From Treponema sp. (lineage in GTDB: Bacteria > Spirochaetota > Spirochaetia > Treponematales > Breznakiellaceae), in NCBI GenBank assembly GCA_031281855.1, contig JAITEW010000047.1, forward strand, positions 1 through 9,922: DNA of 9,922 nucleotides, given 5' to 3'. The position numbers were made by a program, and so were the translations under genes. Position 1 is the first letter of the stretch; each line of letters begins with the position of its first letter. The notes beneath the pieces are model-generated. The model saw nothing but the letters and a program-made list of their open reading frames with translations. It ran no database searches and had not been told where the DNA came from. This document shows positions 1 to 6,853 of this stretch, piece after piece.

Positions 1-374
1 TTATCCGCGCCGGGCACAACGAGCTTGTATACGTCCCCGGCGTTTTCCTCGCGGATACGGCAGGTTACCCAGGGATCGGCCTCGTTGTTTACCCTGCATT
101 CGCAGCCAAAGGCCGCGGCGATGATGTTGATCCCTGTGTTCGGTTTGATGTTGGGAAATGCGTAGTCGTAAACCCCTTCCCGGTCTTTATGGAAATTCAG
201 GTTCCATGCGAGTTCCGCCCCGGGATTGTCAAAAAATTCACTGGTCGCCAGGTGAACCGGCCCTGTTTCGACAACGAAGGGAACCTCCTCAACGTTCTCA
301 AGCCTTGCGTTGGCAAGGATGCGGGCTTTTATCGTTTCAACGCTCAGTCTCTCTGTCACCGGATTAGTCTTCAC
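1..374 (-). CDS. Uroporphyrinogen decarboxylase-like (URO-D family) protein, 5' part only
   Basis: About 124 N-terminal residues are present; the rest lies beyond the left edge. The translation contains FFDNPGAELAWNLNFH and, further on, YAFPNIKPNTGINIIAAAFG. This matches the N-terminal half of the URO-D superfamily (PF01208) as it occurs in spirochaetes and clostridia, where members are haem-type decarboxylases or, more often, corrinoid-linked methyltransferases. No catalytic or zinc-binding residue can be judged from this fragment. I chose the GTG at 374 because it overlaps the TGA of the upstream dsbA-like gene as GTGA and has an AGG about seven bases before it. The in-frame GTG at 359 (start of VTERLSVETIKARI) is a fair alternative. 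It is probably co-transcribed with the two genes to its right. A true HemE is less likely than a methyltransferase-type paralogue, but that is inference from the family at large. Confidence 0.6.
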   Translation of the reverse strand, partial: MKTNPVTERLSVETIKARILANARLENVEEVPFVVETGPVHLATSEFFDNPGAELAWNLNFHKDREGVYDYAFPNIKPNTGINIIAAAFGCECRVNNEADPWVTCRIREENAGDVYKLVVPGAD

Positions 375-913
375 CCCTCTGCCTGAGAACGCCCGCTTAC
401 CTGGTCGAGAAAGGTTTTTATTTCATCCTTACTGACCCCGGCGCCGCCCTTAGCGTCCAGCAGGGGAGCGGGGCCTTTATGCGCGTATTCCAGGACCCTG
501 AAAGCCGGAACATACCAGACCCCTTTGGTTTCATAGGCCGTGTCGTTGTTTTCACTGACCTGGCCGGCGTATTTACCTGATTTAAGGAACCCGGTTAGTT
601 TTTCGCTGTCAAGGATACCTTTGAGAATTTCCGCGATGACCTCCGGTTTTTCCACATCCCGCCGTTCTCCGGCAACAGCCTTGAACATAGCTGCGTGGAA
701 GGCTTTCATGTCGGCTTTGAGTTCCCTGGCTATGTAGTAACTCCGGACGCAGAGATCCGTATGAGGCGGATGATCTTCAGGGCGCGGATGGGATTCCACA
801 GGACGCCATTCGATATCCACATCCGGGTAATCAGGAAGCAGTTCCGTCAGGGCTTCGTACCCGCGTTTGCAGAAAGGGCATTCGTAATCGTAAAACACTT
901 GAATTTTTGCCAT
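371..913 (-). CDS. DsbA-family (FrnE-like) thiol oxidoreductase, cytoplasmic
   Basis: A 180-residue thioredoxin-fold protein. It opens with MAKIQVFYDYECPFCKRG, so the redox-active C-P-F-C motif is Cys12-Cys15 directly after strand 1. A helical insertion follows (about 55-125), and the cis-proline loop is WYVPAF with Pro136. This order is that of DsbA/2-hydroxychromene isomerase-like proteins (PF01323). There is no signal peptide or membrane segment, so unlike periplasmic DsbA it should act in the cytoplasm on thiols or disulfides; the substrate is unknown. A longer ORF begins at 988, but the ATG at 913 has a strong AAGGAA site five bases upstream and the family's normal N-terminus, while the extension has neither. 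It starts 53 bases after the RluA-like gene stops, and its TGA overlaps the start of the URO-D-like gene. Confidence 0.85.
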   Translation of the reverse strand: MAKIQVFYDYECPFCKRGYEALTELLPDYPDVDIEWRPVESHPRPEDHPPHTDLCVRSYYIARELKADMKAFHAAMFKAVAGERRDVEKPEVIAEILKGILDSEKLTGFLKSGKYAGQVSENNDTAYETKGVWYVPAFRVLEYAHKGPAPLLDAKGGAGVSKDEIKTFLDQVSGRSQAEG

Positions 914-966
914 AGCTGTTCCTTTGTCTGGTTTTATGAAAATTCTGGACGATGTTGAAGGTCCTG

Positions 967-1956
967 TCAACATAGCGCGCCGCCGCATAGCGCATGGCGC
1001 GCCGCACCGGGGCCGAAGAGATCCTGCACCTGCAAGGCGAATTCCTCAGGCAGCGGCGCTTCGACGCGCACCAGGGGGCCTGCAGGACAGAGCGGGAATT
1101 CCAGAATCCATGAGTGGAGGAAAAATCCGCCGGCCCTGGGGTTTTTCCCCTCAAAAGGCCTGCCCCCGTATTTAGCGTCCCCTGAAAGAGGGCGGCCGTG
1201 GGCTGCGGCCTGGGCGCGGATTTGGTGGGTTCTGCCGGTTTCTATCTCCGCCCTGATAAGGCTGCGCCCGCAGGCGGAAGCGACAGGGGTGATTTTGGTC
1301 AGAGCCGGCCTGGCTTTTGCGCCTGGTGCAGCCCCGCTGGCTGATGGGGAAACAACGCGGGTTTTTCTCCGGTCCCGGTCCCGGAACAGGGCGTCTTTCC
1401 AGGTTTCCGCTGTTTCCACGGTTCCGTCCGTAATGGCCAGGTAGATTTTGCGGATAACAGCGCGGCCTGAAGACCTGTCCCTGAGGAGGCCGCTGAAATA
1501 GCGGGCTCCTTCGAGGCTCATGGAAAAGACGATGACGCCGCTTGAAGGCTTGTCCAGGCGGTGCAGCGGGCCGGGCGTAAAGGAAAGGGAAGCGGCGAGC
1601 TTGGGAGCGAGATAGGCCCGGACCTGCTCGTCAAGGCTGCCCGGCCCGTGGACCGCCATACCGGCCGGTTTATTGAGGATAAGGAGCCCCTCCCCTTCAC
1701 GGAGTATCTCAAGAGAAGGAGAAACCGCCGGAACGCCCGGTTCAGCGCTGCATGACGCTATATGGAGTTCGGGAATACCGATGATCTGCCCTGATCTGAC
1801 CCTGGACGCCGCTTCCGCGGGGACGCCGTCTACCGTTATTTTGCCTTTCCTGAAAAGGCGGTGCAGGGCCGAAAGGGGCAGGTCCGGCAAAGCCTTACGG
1901 AGTACCCGGTCCAGCCTGCGGCCGTCGTCGTCATCTGCGGTCCTTAATTGAGGCAT
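967..1956 (-). CDS. RluA-family 23S rRNA/tRNA pseudouridine synthase
   Basis: A 329-residue enzyme that converts uridine to pseudouridine in structured RNA. Residues 12-58 form an S4 RNA-binding domain (DGRRLDRVLRKAL... FRKGKITVDG). The catalytic domain follows, with LNKPAGMAVHG (94-104), the active-site motif HRLDKPSSG with catalytic Asp135, and GRTHQIRAQ (241-249) followed by GDAKYGG. This is the RluC/RluD-type layout with normal length. The active site has KPSSG where many members have R-D-T-S-G, a mild variation. The C-terminus ends in a Cys/Gly-rich tail (HALCGGALC) with no clear role. The reading frame extends to a TTG at 2010, but the ATG at 1956 begins just before the S4 domain and has AGGA about ten bases upstream, so I prefer it. 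The target uridine cannot be read from sequence. Confidence 0.88.
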   Translation of the reverse strand: MPQLRTADDDDGRRLDRVLRKALPDLPLSALHRLFRKGKITVDGVPAEAASRVRSGQIIGIPELHIASCSAEPGVPAVSPSLEILREGEGLLILNKPAGMAVHGPGSLDEQVRAYLAPKLAASLSFTPGPLHRLDKPSSGVIVFSMSLEGARYFSGLLRDRSSGRAVIRKIYLAITDGTVETAETWKDALFRDRDRRKTRVVSPSASGAAPGAKARPALTKITPVASACGRSLIRAEIETGRTHQIRAQAAAHGRPLSGDAKYGGRPFEGKNPRAGGFFLHSWILEFPLCPAGPLVRVEAPLPEEFALQVQDLFGPGAARHALCGGALC

Positions 1957-1987
1957 ACCTGATTCATCCTGATTCCCAGAAGGCGTG

Positions 1988-2010
1988 TTGTCAAGGTCAA
2001 GGCTTGACAA
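1988..2010. promoter_or_regulatory. Inverted repeat in the divergent intergenic region, possible operator / back-to-back -35 boxes
   Basis: TTGTCAAG (1988-1995) and CTTGACAA (2003-2010) are perfect 8-bp inverted copies separated by 7 bp. Each arm contains TTGACA, one reading right and one reading left, so the element could supply -35 boxes for both directions as well as a dyad operator. Rightwards, a 17-bp spacer leads to GAGAAT (2027-2032), a four-of-six -10 match. Leftwards the matching -10 is poor. If the rightward promoter were real, its start point would fall at or next to the ATG at 2039, giving a nearly leaderless message, which weakens the promoter reading. Confidence 0.35.
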
Positions 2011-2038
2011 AGCCTATGCTGTAATGGAGAATTTAACA

Positions 2039-2527
2039 ATGTCCTTTCTTTCATCCCTGCGGTCCTTTTCGTTAAGGCCTTTAATTGAAAACCCCATTAT
2101 GCTGTCAGCTTTTACGAGCTGGGTGCTGGCCCAGATTGTTAAGGCCCTGGTGGTGATCCTGAGCAGCCGCAAAAAATCTCCCCGGGAGTTGATAGAAACC
2201 ATTATCTGGCGTACCGGGGGTATGCCGTCAAGCCATGCCGCTGTCGTATGTTCCATGACTGCCGAAGTCGCCTTTCAGGAAGGGATAGGTTCCAATCTTT
2301 TTGTGGTTTGTTTTTTTCTCGCCATGGTCGTGATGCGCGATGCCATGGGGGTACGCCGTTCCGCCGGGCTCCAGGCCAGGGCGCTAAACCTTTTAGGCAG
2401 GAACGCGTCGGATCGCCTGGGCTTTGAGTACCGGCAGGTCAAGGAAATCCAGGGGCACGCTCCGCTGGAAGTAGTGATAGGGGCCCTTTTGGGTATTTTT
2501 ATCGCAGCGGCTTACGCCTGGTTATAG
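2039..2527 (+). CDS. Divergent PAP2 family membrane protein (DUF212 / YuiD type)
   Basis: A 162-residue integral membrane protein of the DUF212 family (PF02681), distantly related to PAP2 acid phosphatases and vanadium haloperoxidases. The PAP2-like signatures are GGMPSSHAA (60-68), VVMRDAMGVRRSAG (97-110) and GHAPLEVVIGALLG (139-152), which hold the His/Arg/Ser cluster expected for phosphate handling. Hydrophobic stretches lie at roughly 20-40, 86-100 and 143-162. The substrate of this family is not established; a lipid- or prenyl-phosphate is often assumed. I start at the ATG at 2039, which has GGAG nine bases upstream and gives the usual family length; in-frame starts at 1985 and 2024 would add residues unlike the family. 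It ends eight bases before the next gene, so it is probably the first gene of the Rnf-containing operon. Confidence 0.82.
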   Translation: MSFLSSLRSFSLRPLIENPIMLSAFTSWVLAQIVKALVVILSSRKKSPRELIETIIWRTGGMPSSHAAVVCSMTAEVAFQEGIGSNLFVVCFFLAMVVMRDAMGVRRSAGLQARALNLLGRNASDRLGFEYRQVKEIQGHAPLEVVIGALLGIFIAAAYAWL

Positions 2528-2534
2528 GGTTTCT

Positions 2535-3944
2535 GTGAGGGTTCGCAATTACCTCCCGCTTTGTATGCTCTCTCTGCTTTTGGGAGCAGGGGGGTTGTTC
2601 CTGTTTTCCCGGGCCCTGCCCAGGGAACCGGAGGATAATACATGGGGGATCCTTTCTGTAGACGAATCCCTTGAGGATCGCCGTATCAGGGAGCTTCTTG
2701 AAAAGGCAGGCATATGGGAGTGCGTTTCCGAATCCACCCAGGAGTTTTCCATTGACGACTTTGGCGCTGTTAAACGCCTGAATCTGGAAACGTACCGTGA
2801 AGAACTGGAGCCCTTCGATCCCAGAGATGACGGTTACGGGGAAAAGCTCCGTTCGGTTTTTGTCCATAACGGGAAACGGCATTTTTTCATCCCCCTGAAG
2901 GATACAGGGAATCCCGGAAAAATTGAGAAGAACGCAGCCGCGGCATTGGGGGATATTCCGTTTTACCTGGACATTCCGCGAAATACGGACCCTATTGGCA
3001 TGTATGTTCTTGCAGCCGCTGTTTCTTCCCTTGCGGCGTTGTTCCTTTCCCGCGAAAAGGCGCGTTTTGCCCTTCAGATTCCGGTCCTCCTGGCTTTTGC
3101 CTGGGCCGGAACCGGGGGCATCATCCTGGCAGGGATCTTAACCGGCCTTGGAGAACTGCTCCGGGAGCCTCTGGGAGAGTTTTTCCCTTTTCGTGCTTAC
3201 GGTACCATAGGGGATAAATTTAAAACCTTCAGGGCTAACTGGATTCTGGCTGTTTTTTACACGTTCCTCTTTTTCCTCCTGTGTATCCCGGCAGGTATAC
3301 CCCGGGTTCCCGCAGCGGCGGGGTTCGTGTGTTTCCTGGCGCAAGGCATACTGTTTCCCGGAATCCAAAAGATGGAACGGAAAAATGCCGCTCATATCCT
3401 TTTTACGCCTCTGCGCATATTTCCGGGTCCCGCGGCCCCTCCGGGGTTCCAGCCTTGCGCCGCTGCTTTCGCGGCAGCGGCGTTTCTGGTTCTCTCTGCA
3501 AGGTTTTTTTTCCCTTCTTTTCCTTACCCGGAGGGCAAAGGACGCGGCGCTTATTCCGGGTATCTTCTTTCCTTTGAGGATTATGAACAGCACCTGGCTT
3601 TTCAGGCTTCCTTTTCCTATATTCCTTTAAGAAAAAATGGCGAAAAAGCTGGAAATGAAGGATATTTCCGTTATACTTTAGGAGAGGATGGTCTTATAAG
3701 CGGGACAGACAAACAGAGTGTTCCGGACGGAAGCGTTATTCCGCCTTTCCCGCTGGAAAAACTTATGGAGTTTCTGGTACAGTATACTACCGGTACGGGT
3801 GATACGCCGCCGGTTCAAGAAAAGGATTGGATTTTATTGATTTTACTTGTTCTTTCCTGTTTTCCCAATCGTTTCAGACTTGGGGGCAGGAATGGTAAAA
3901 AGAAAAAAGCTGCGCTTCTCAGGGAACGGCGGATTGCCGCATGA
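2535..3944 (+). CDS. Unrecognised multi-pass membrane protein heading the Rnf cluster
   Basis: I do not recognise the 469-residue product. Residues 6-26 form a first membrane segment or uncleaved signal anchor. Residues 30-150 form a charged soluble domain, containing AVKRLNLETYREELEPFDPR. A cluster of hydrophobic segments follows at about 154-171, 179-205, 234-251 and 258-276, then another at about 308-328. A second soluble stretch (about 335-430), rich in Tyr and Phe, follows, then a last segment at 431-443 and a strongly basic tail (GKKKKAALLRERR) likely on the cytoplasmic side. If so, the two soluble stretches would face the periplasm. The GTG start has AGGG five bases upstream. The gene begins 7 bases after the PAP2-like gene and ends 10 bases before rnfC, so a role in assembling or supplementing the Rnf-like complex is a reasonable but unproven inference. 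I see no CxxC, haem, flavin or ATPase motif. A run of eight T (3504-3511) lies within the coding sequence. Confidence 0.75.
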   Translation: MRVRNYLPLCMLSLLLGAGGLFLFSRALPREPEDNTWGILSVDESLEDRRIRELLEKAGIWECVSESTQEFSIDDFGAVKRLNLETYREELEPFDPRDDGYGEKLRSVFVHNGKRHFFIPLKDTGNPGKIEKNAAAALGDIPFYLDIPRNTDPIGMYVLAAAVSSLAALFLSREKARFALQIPVLLAFAWAGTGGIILAGILTGLGELLREPLGEFFPFRAYGTIGDKFKTFRANWILAVFYTFLFFLLCIPAGIPRVPAAAGFVCFLAQGILFPGIQKMERKNAAHILFTPLRIFPGPAAPPGFQPCAAAFAAAAFLVLSARFFFPSFPYPEGKGRGAYSGYLLSFEDYEQHLAFQASFSYIPLRKNGEKAGNEGYFRYTLGEDGLISGTDKQSVPDGSVIPPFPLEKLMEFLVQYTTGTGDTPPVQEKDWILLILLVLSCFPNRFRLGGRNGKKKKAALLRERRIAA

Positions 3945-3954
3945 AGGCTAAAGG

Positions 3955-5265
3955 ATGACACGGGTATACTCTTTTCCCCGGGGGGGGATCGCTTTTGAAG
4001 ACCCCACGGTTCCGTCCAGGGATTCTTCGGTTACCGCTTTTTTGCCGGCCCTTTCGGTCATACCTCTGGTTCAGCATCCCGGAGGCAGGGCGTACCCCAT
4101 TGTGTCCATCGGCGATACGGTCAAAGAAGGCATGCTCATCGGCAGGGGCCAGGGCATGGGGTCGGCCAATGTCCACGCAACGGTTCCGGGCAGGGTGATT
4201 CGCATGGTTTCCTGGAAAATGGCCGACGGCAAGACCAACGACGCCCTGGTGATCCGTATGGAAGGAAGCTTTGAAAAGCTGGGCAAACGCGAAGAGGTCT
4301 TCCCCTGGGAGAGCATGCTTCCGTACGATCTCCAGCGGCTTATCGCGGAATACGGGGTAGTAGAGATGGACGGCCTTGGAAAGCCTGTTTCAGACAGCAT
4401 CGCTTTGCTCAGAAACGCCCCTGAGCCCATAACCCTGGTGGTGCGCTGCGTCTTTGACGATCCCTGGCTGGCCGCGGATTATGTTTTGTGCCGGGAACGG
4501 TTAAAAGCCGTAATCGAGGGAAGCAGGATCGCTGCCCGTACTGTCAGGGCCGCAAGGATCATCTTCGCCGTGTCCCAGGGCGAAAAGGACCTTGGCAGCC
4601 GCTTTCTGGCAGAAGCGGGGGCCTGGGAGCCTCCTTCTTACCTGGCCCTGGTCGGTTCGCGGTATCCCCAGCGGAACCAGCGGGAACTGGAACTGGTGCT
4701 GCGGAATTTCTGTAAACATGAGGGCTTTGAGCTGGGGTCCCTGGTTGTACTGGGGCCCGCTACTCTGGCGGCGGTTCATGACGCGGTAAAGCTGAAGAAG
4801 CCCGTCCTGGATCGCTATATTGCCGTAGGCGGCTCGGCGGTAAAGCGCCCTCAGGTTATGAAAGTGCGCATAGGGACCCGCATCAGGGAGGTCTTTGAAC
4901 AGTGCGGCGGCTTTACCGGAACGCCCAGGCGTATCGCCTCAGGCAGCCCCCTTCTGGGCAGGGGGGTGATGGATCTGGATGAACCTGTGGTAAAGTCCAC
5001 GTACGCGGTTTTTGCGCTTCTGGAAGCCCAGAAGGCGGGGAATGTCCCGGACTGCTGTATAAGCTGCGGCGAATGCCGGAACGTCTGTCCTGTGGGGCTG
5101 GACCCGGAAGAACTGTACAAGCGGACCCGGGTAAACGGCATACCCAGGGAGGCCCTGTTATCCCGGGCTGCCGAATGCCACGGCTGCGGCTGCTGCGAAG
5201 TCGTCTGTCCTTCGCGGCTGCCCCTCAGTTCTGCGATCTGCGCTTCGGCCCTAAGGGGGAATTGA
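3955..5265 (+). CDS. rnfC: RnfC-like electron transport complex subunit with two 4Fe-4S motifs
   Basis: A 436-residue peripheral subunit of a Rnf-type complex; in standard Rnf it meets NADH in the cytoplasm and carries FMN and two 4Fe-4S clusters. The N-terminal barrel-like domain is clear (FPRGGIAFEDP, IPLVQHPGGRAYPIVSIGD, ANVHATVPGRV), as is the SLBB-like part (IGTRIREVFEQCGGF, SGSPLLGRG). Two ferredoxin motifs are complete: Cys368/371/374/378 and Cys408/411/414/418, each ending in C-P. The Nqo1-like FMN/NADH region has decayed. Against the usual GIVGLGGAGFPT, residues 134-145 read GVVEMDGLGKPV, and the ECEP motif is FDDP at 167-170. It therefore looks able to hold Fe-S clusters but doubtful for FMN and NADH. 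The ATG at 3955 has GAAGG seven bases upstream. Its TGA overlaps the rnfD ATG by one base. A tract of eight G lies at codons 9-11. Confidence 0.88.
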   Translation: MTRVYSFPRGGIAFEDPTVPSRDSSVTAFLPALSVIPLVQHPGGRAYPIVSIGDTVKEGMLIGRGQGMGSANVHATVPGRVIRMVSWKMADGKTNDALVIRMEGSFEKLGKREEVFPWESMLPYDLQRLIAEYGVVEMDGLGKPVSDSIALLRNAPEPITLVVRCVFDDPWLAADYVLCRERLKAVIEGSRIAARTVRAARIIFAVSQGEKDLGSRFLAEAGAWEPPSYLALVGSRYPQRNQRELELVLRNFCKHEGFELGSLVVLGPATLAAVHDAVKLKKPVLDRYIAVGGSAVKRPQVMKVRIGTRIREVFEQCGGFTGTPRRIASGSPLLGRGVMDLDEPVVKSTYAVFALLEAQKAGNVPDCCISCGECRNVCPVGLDPEELYKRTRVNGIPREALLSRAAECHGCGCCEVVCPSRLPLSSAICASALRGN

Positions 5266-6383
5266 TGGCTGAAAATTCCAAGGCCTTGTTTGAAAAATTG
5301 CAGTCCCAGAAGCCCCAGGTGAACCTGGCCCGTCCGACAGTGGGACGCATGTGGCTGGTAAGCCTCTGCGCTTTTATGGTAGTTATCCAGTCCAGCCTTA
5401 CCGATTCCTTTTCATCCTTTTTTATCGCTCTGGCCGCTGTATCGGCGGCGGTTCTGACTGAGCTGCTTATTCTGTACCCTTCAGGAAGGGCGGTTCAGCT
5501 TAAAAACGGCAGCGCGGTAGCTTCCGCCCTTGTCCTTGCGCTGCTCCTGCCTGACAGAATACCCCCGGTTTACGCCGCTTTAGGCGCTGTCTTCGCTATG
5601 GCGGTTGTAAAGCACAGTTTCGGGGGCCTTGGTTCCAACTGGCTCAACCCCGCCGCAGGAGGCTGGCTTTTTATACGCGCCGCGTGGCCCGGGGTTTTTA
5701 ACCAGGCATTGGAAGGGTCGCCTTTGTCCCTCCTTGCCGGCAGCCTCTCCAAAGGGGCCAATCCCCAGGGTTCCCCTATGGGAATTCTCAAGATAGATTC
5801 TGCGGGTCTGTTTTCCCAGGCAAGCGGTACGGATTCGCTGGTCAGGTCCTTTCTGAACGATACGGTTTTCGCCGTTACAGGCGCCGAACTCCCTGGGGGA
5901 TATATCGATCTTTTTGCCGCCGGCTTTCAGGGGATCATAGCAGATCGCGGGATCCTGGCCCTGGTTGCAGGAACTATTATCATCACAGCGTCCCAGGCGA
6001 ACCGTTCCTGGATACCTGCGATCTGGCTTGGGGTGTACGGTTTTCTGGTCCGCCTCGCAGGGGCCCTTCCTTACGGAGGCGGGTGGTGGAACGGGGATGT
6101 GCTCTTTTCTTTCTGTTCCGGAGGCGTATTGATAACTGCTTTTATTCTGGCAGCCGATCCCGCTACAGGGGCCAAATCGAGCCGGGGCATACTGGCCGCT
6201 TCCGCCGCAGGGGCTGTTCTGGCCTGGCTTTTTCGTTACTACGGCGCCGAACCCTATGGGGCTATGTTTTCGGTAATTCTGGTAAACGCCCTGCTCCCTG
6301 TAGTGAGGCTTTTTGAAACGCATTGTTTTTATGAGAAACAGGAGCCCCCGGCGAAACGGGACGCTGTCCGGAGGGCGTCATGA
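5265..6383 (+). CDS. rnfD: RnfD-like membrane subunit lacking the flavinylation Thr
   Basis: A 372-residue integral membrane protein of the RnfD/NqrB family. Family marks include KHSFGGLGSNWLNPAAGG (116-133), the helix FQGIIADRGILALVAG (221-236) and AADPATGAKSS (296-306), which matches the conserved T-D-P-V-T-S turn. In standard RnfD an FMN is attached through a phosphoester to the Thr of an [S/T]-G-A-T-P-L motif on the outer side. Here the corresponding stretch reads AVTGAELPGG, so Glu208 stands where the Thr should be. About eight to ten hydrophobic segments are visible. The ATG at 5265 shares a base with the rnfC stop and is preceded by a strong AAGGGGGA site. An upstream in-frame ATG at 5073 would run deep into rnfC and is not credible. 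The gene ends in an ATGA overlap with rnfG. Confidence 0.86.
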   Translation: MAENSKALFEKLQSQKPQVNLARPTVGRMWLVSLCAFMVVIQSSLTDSFSSFFIALAAVSAAVLTELLILYPSGRAVQLKNGSAVASALVLALLLPDRIPPVYAALGAVFAMAVVKHSFGGLGSNWLNPAAGGWLFIRAAWPGVFNQALEGSPLSLLAGSLSKGANPQGSPMGILKIDSAGLFSQASGTDSLVRSFLNDTVFAVTGAELPGGYIDLFAAGFQGIIADRGILALVAGTIIITASQANRSWIPAIWLGVYGFLVRLAGALPYGGGWWNGDVLFSFCSGGVLITAFILAADPATGAKSSRGILAASAAGAVLAWLFRYYGAEPYGAMFSVILVNALLPVVRLFETHCFYEKQEPPAKRDAVRRAS

Positions 6384-6853
6384 AAGAAGGCGGTTCATTT
6401 ATGCCCAGGATCAAGGACAGCGCTATTTTCACGGCCTGGATAGCCGGGCTTTGCCTTGCCGGCATCCTTTGCTGGTTCCTGACCCAGGAAATACGGGCGA
6501 ATTTCCTGATGCGGTCCGTGAACCGGGCTCTGGCCCAGATCGCCTTGGACGGGCAGCCTTTAAGCCTGGGGAAACCCCTTGCCTTCCGGGACCTTCCGCC
6601 TGAAACCACCCGTATGGGAACATGGTATACCCTTGAGGACCCGGAGGGGCAGAAGGGGCTGGTCTTTACCATCATTGCAGACGGCTCTTTTCTACCCTGC
6701 CTCGCTGTGGTAAGCCCTGAAGGGCCTGTGGAACGGATAGTTCCCCTGAACAGGCATTCGGAAAAACTCCTGGACCGCGTTTCCCCCGGGGTTCTGGGGA
6801 TCTACATACGCCGCATCGAGGGAGGGAGCGCCAAAGGAGGAGGCAAACCGTGA
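6380..6853 (+). CDS. rnfG: Short RnfG-like subunit without the covalent FMN motif
   Basis: A 157-residue protein in the rnfG position between rnfD and rnfE. A single membrane segment at about 15-36 is followed by an outward-facing domain, as in RnfG/NqrC. The part GLVFTIIADGSFLPCLAVVS (93-112) resembles the first strands of the FMN_bind domain, where the usual text is a glycine, a hydrophobic strand and D-G-x-I-x-G. Normal RnfG is roughly 180-220 residues and ends with D-A-x-S-G-A-T-x-T-S, whose second Thr carries FMN. This protein stops after LLDRVSPGVLGIYIRRIEGG and has no S-G-A-T anywhere. The assignment rests on position, topology and the partial strand match, so it is less sure than its neighbours. 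GGAGG lies five bases before the ATG; the ATG overlaps the rnfD stop, and its own TGA overlaps the rnfE start (GTGA). Confidence 0.65.
   Translation: MKEGGSFMPRIKDSAIFTAWIAGLCLAGILCWFLTQEIRANFLMRSVNRALAQIALDGQPLSLGKPLAFRDLPPETTRMGTWYTLEDPEGQKGLVFTIIADGSFLPCLAVVSPEGPVERIVPLNRHSEKLLDRVSPGVLGIYIRRIEGGSAKGGGKP

Noticed and set aside
158..386. Two short plus-strand open frames near the left edge
   Set aside because: They run antisense to the URO-D-like fragment, which matches a family over its whole visible length.
914..988. 25-residue extension of the DsbA-like gene to 988
   Set aside because: It would overlap the end of the pseudouridine synthase, adds a basic, unlike-family segment, and is not a signal peptide. 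The ATG at 913 has an AAGGAA site.
1957..2010. N-terminal extension of the pseudouridine synthase to a TTG at 2010
   Set aside because: The 18 added residues are not part of the S4 domain, the TTG has only a poor, badly spaced ribosome site, and the ATG at 1956 gives the usual family start.
3504..3511. Run of eight T inside the unknown membrane protein as a programmed frameshift site
   Set aside because: The frame continues normally through Phe codons to a sensible basic C-terminus, and no downstream alternative-frame extension or stimulatory structure is evident.
3138..3593. 151-codon minus-strand open frame within the unknown membrane protein
   Set aside because: Arg/Lys/Glu-rich translation with no motif, the expected complement of hydrophobic codons in the plus-strand gene.
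5580..6323. 247-codon open frame on the minus strand, antisense to rnfD
   Set aside because: It lies wholly inside a confident family member; its translation is rich in Pro, Gly, Lys and Cys without any domain, and no ribosome site stands out. It is a composition shadow of rnfD.
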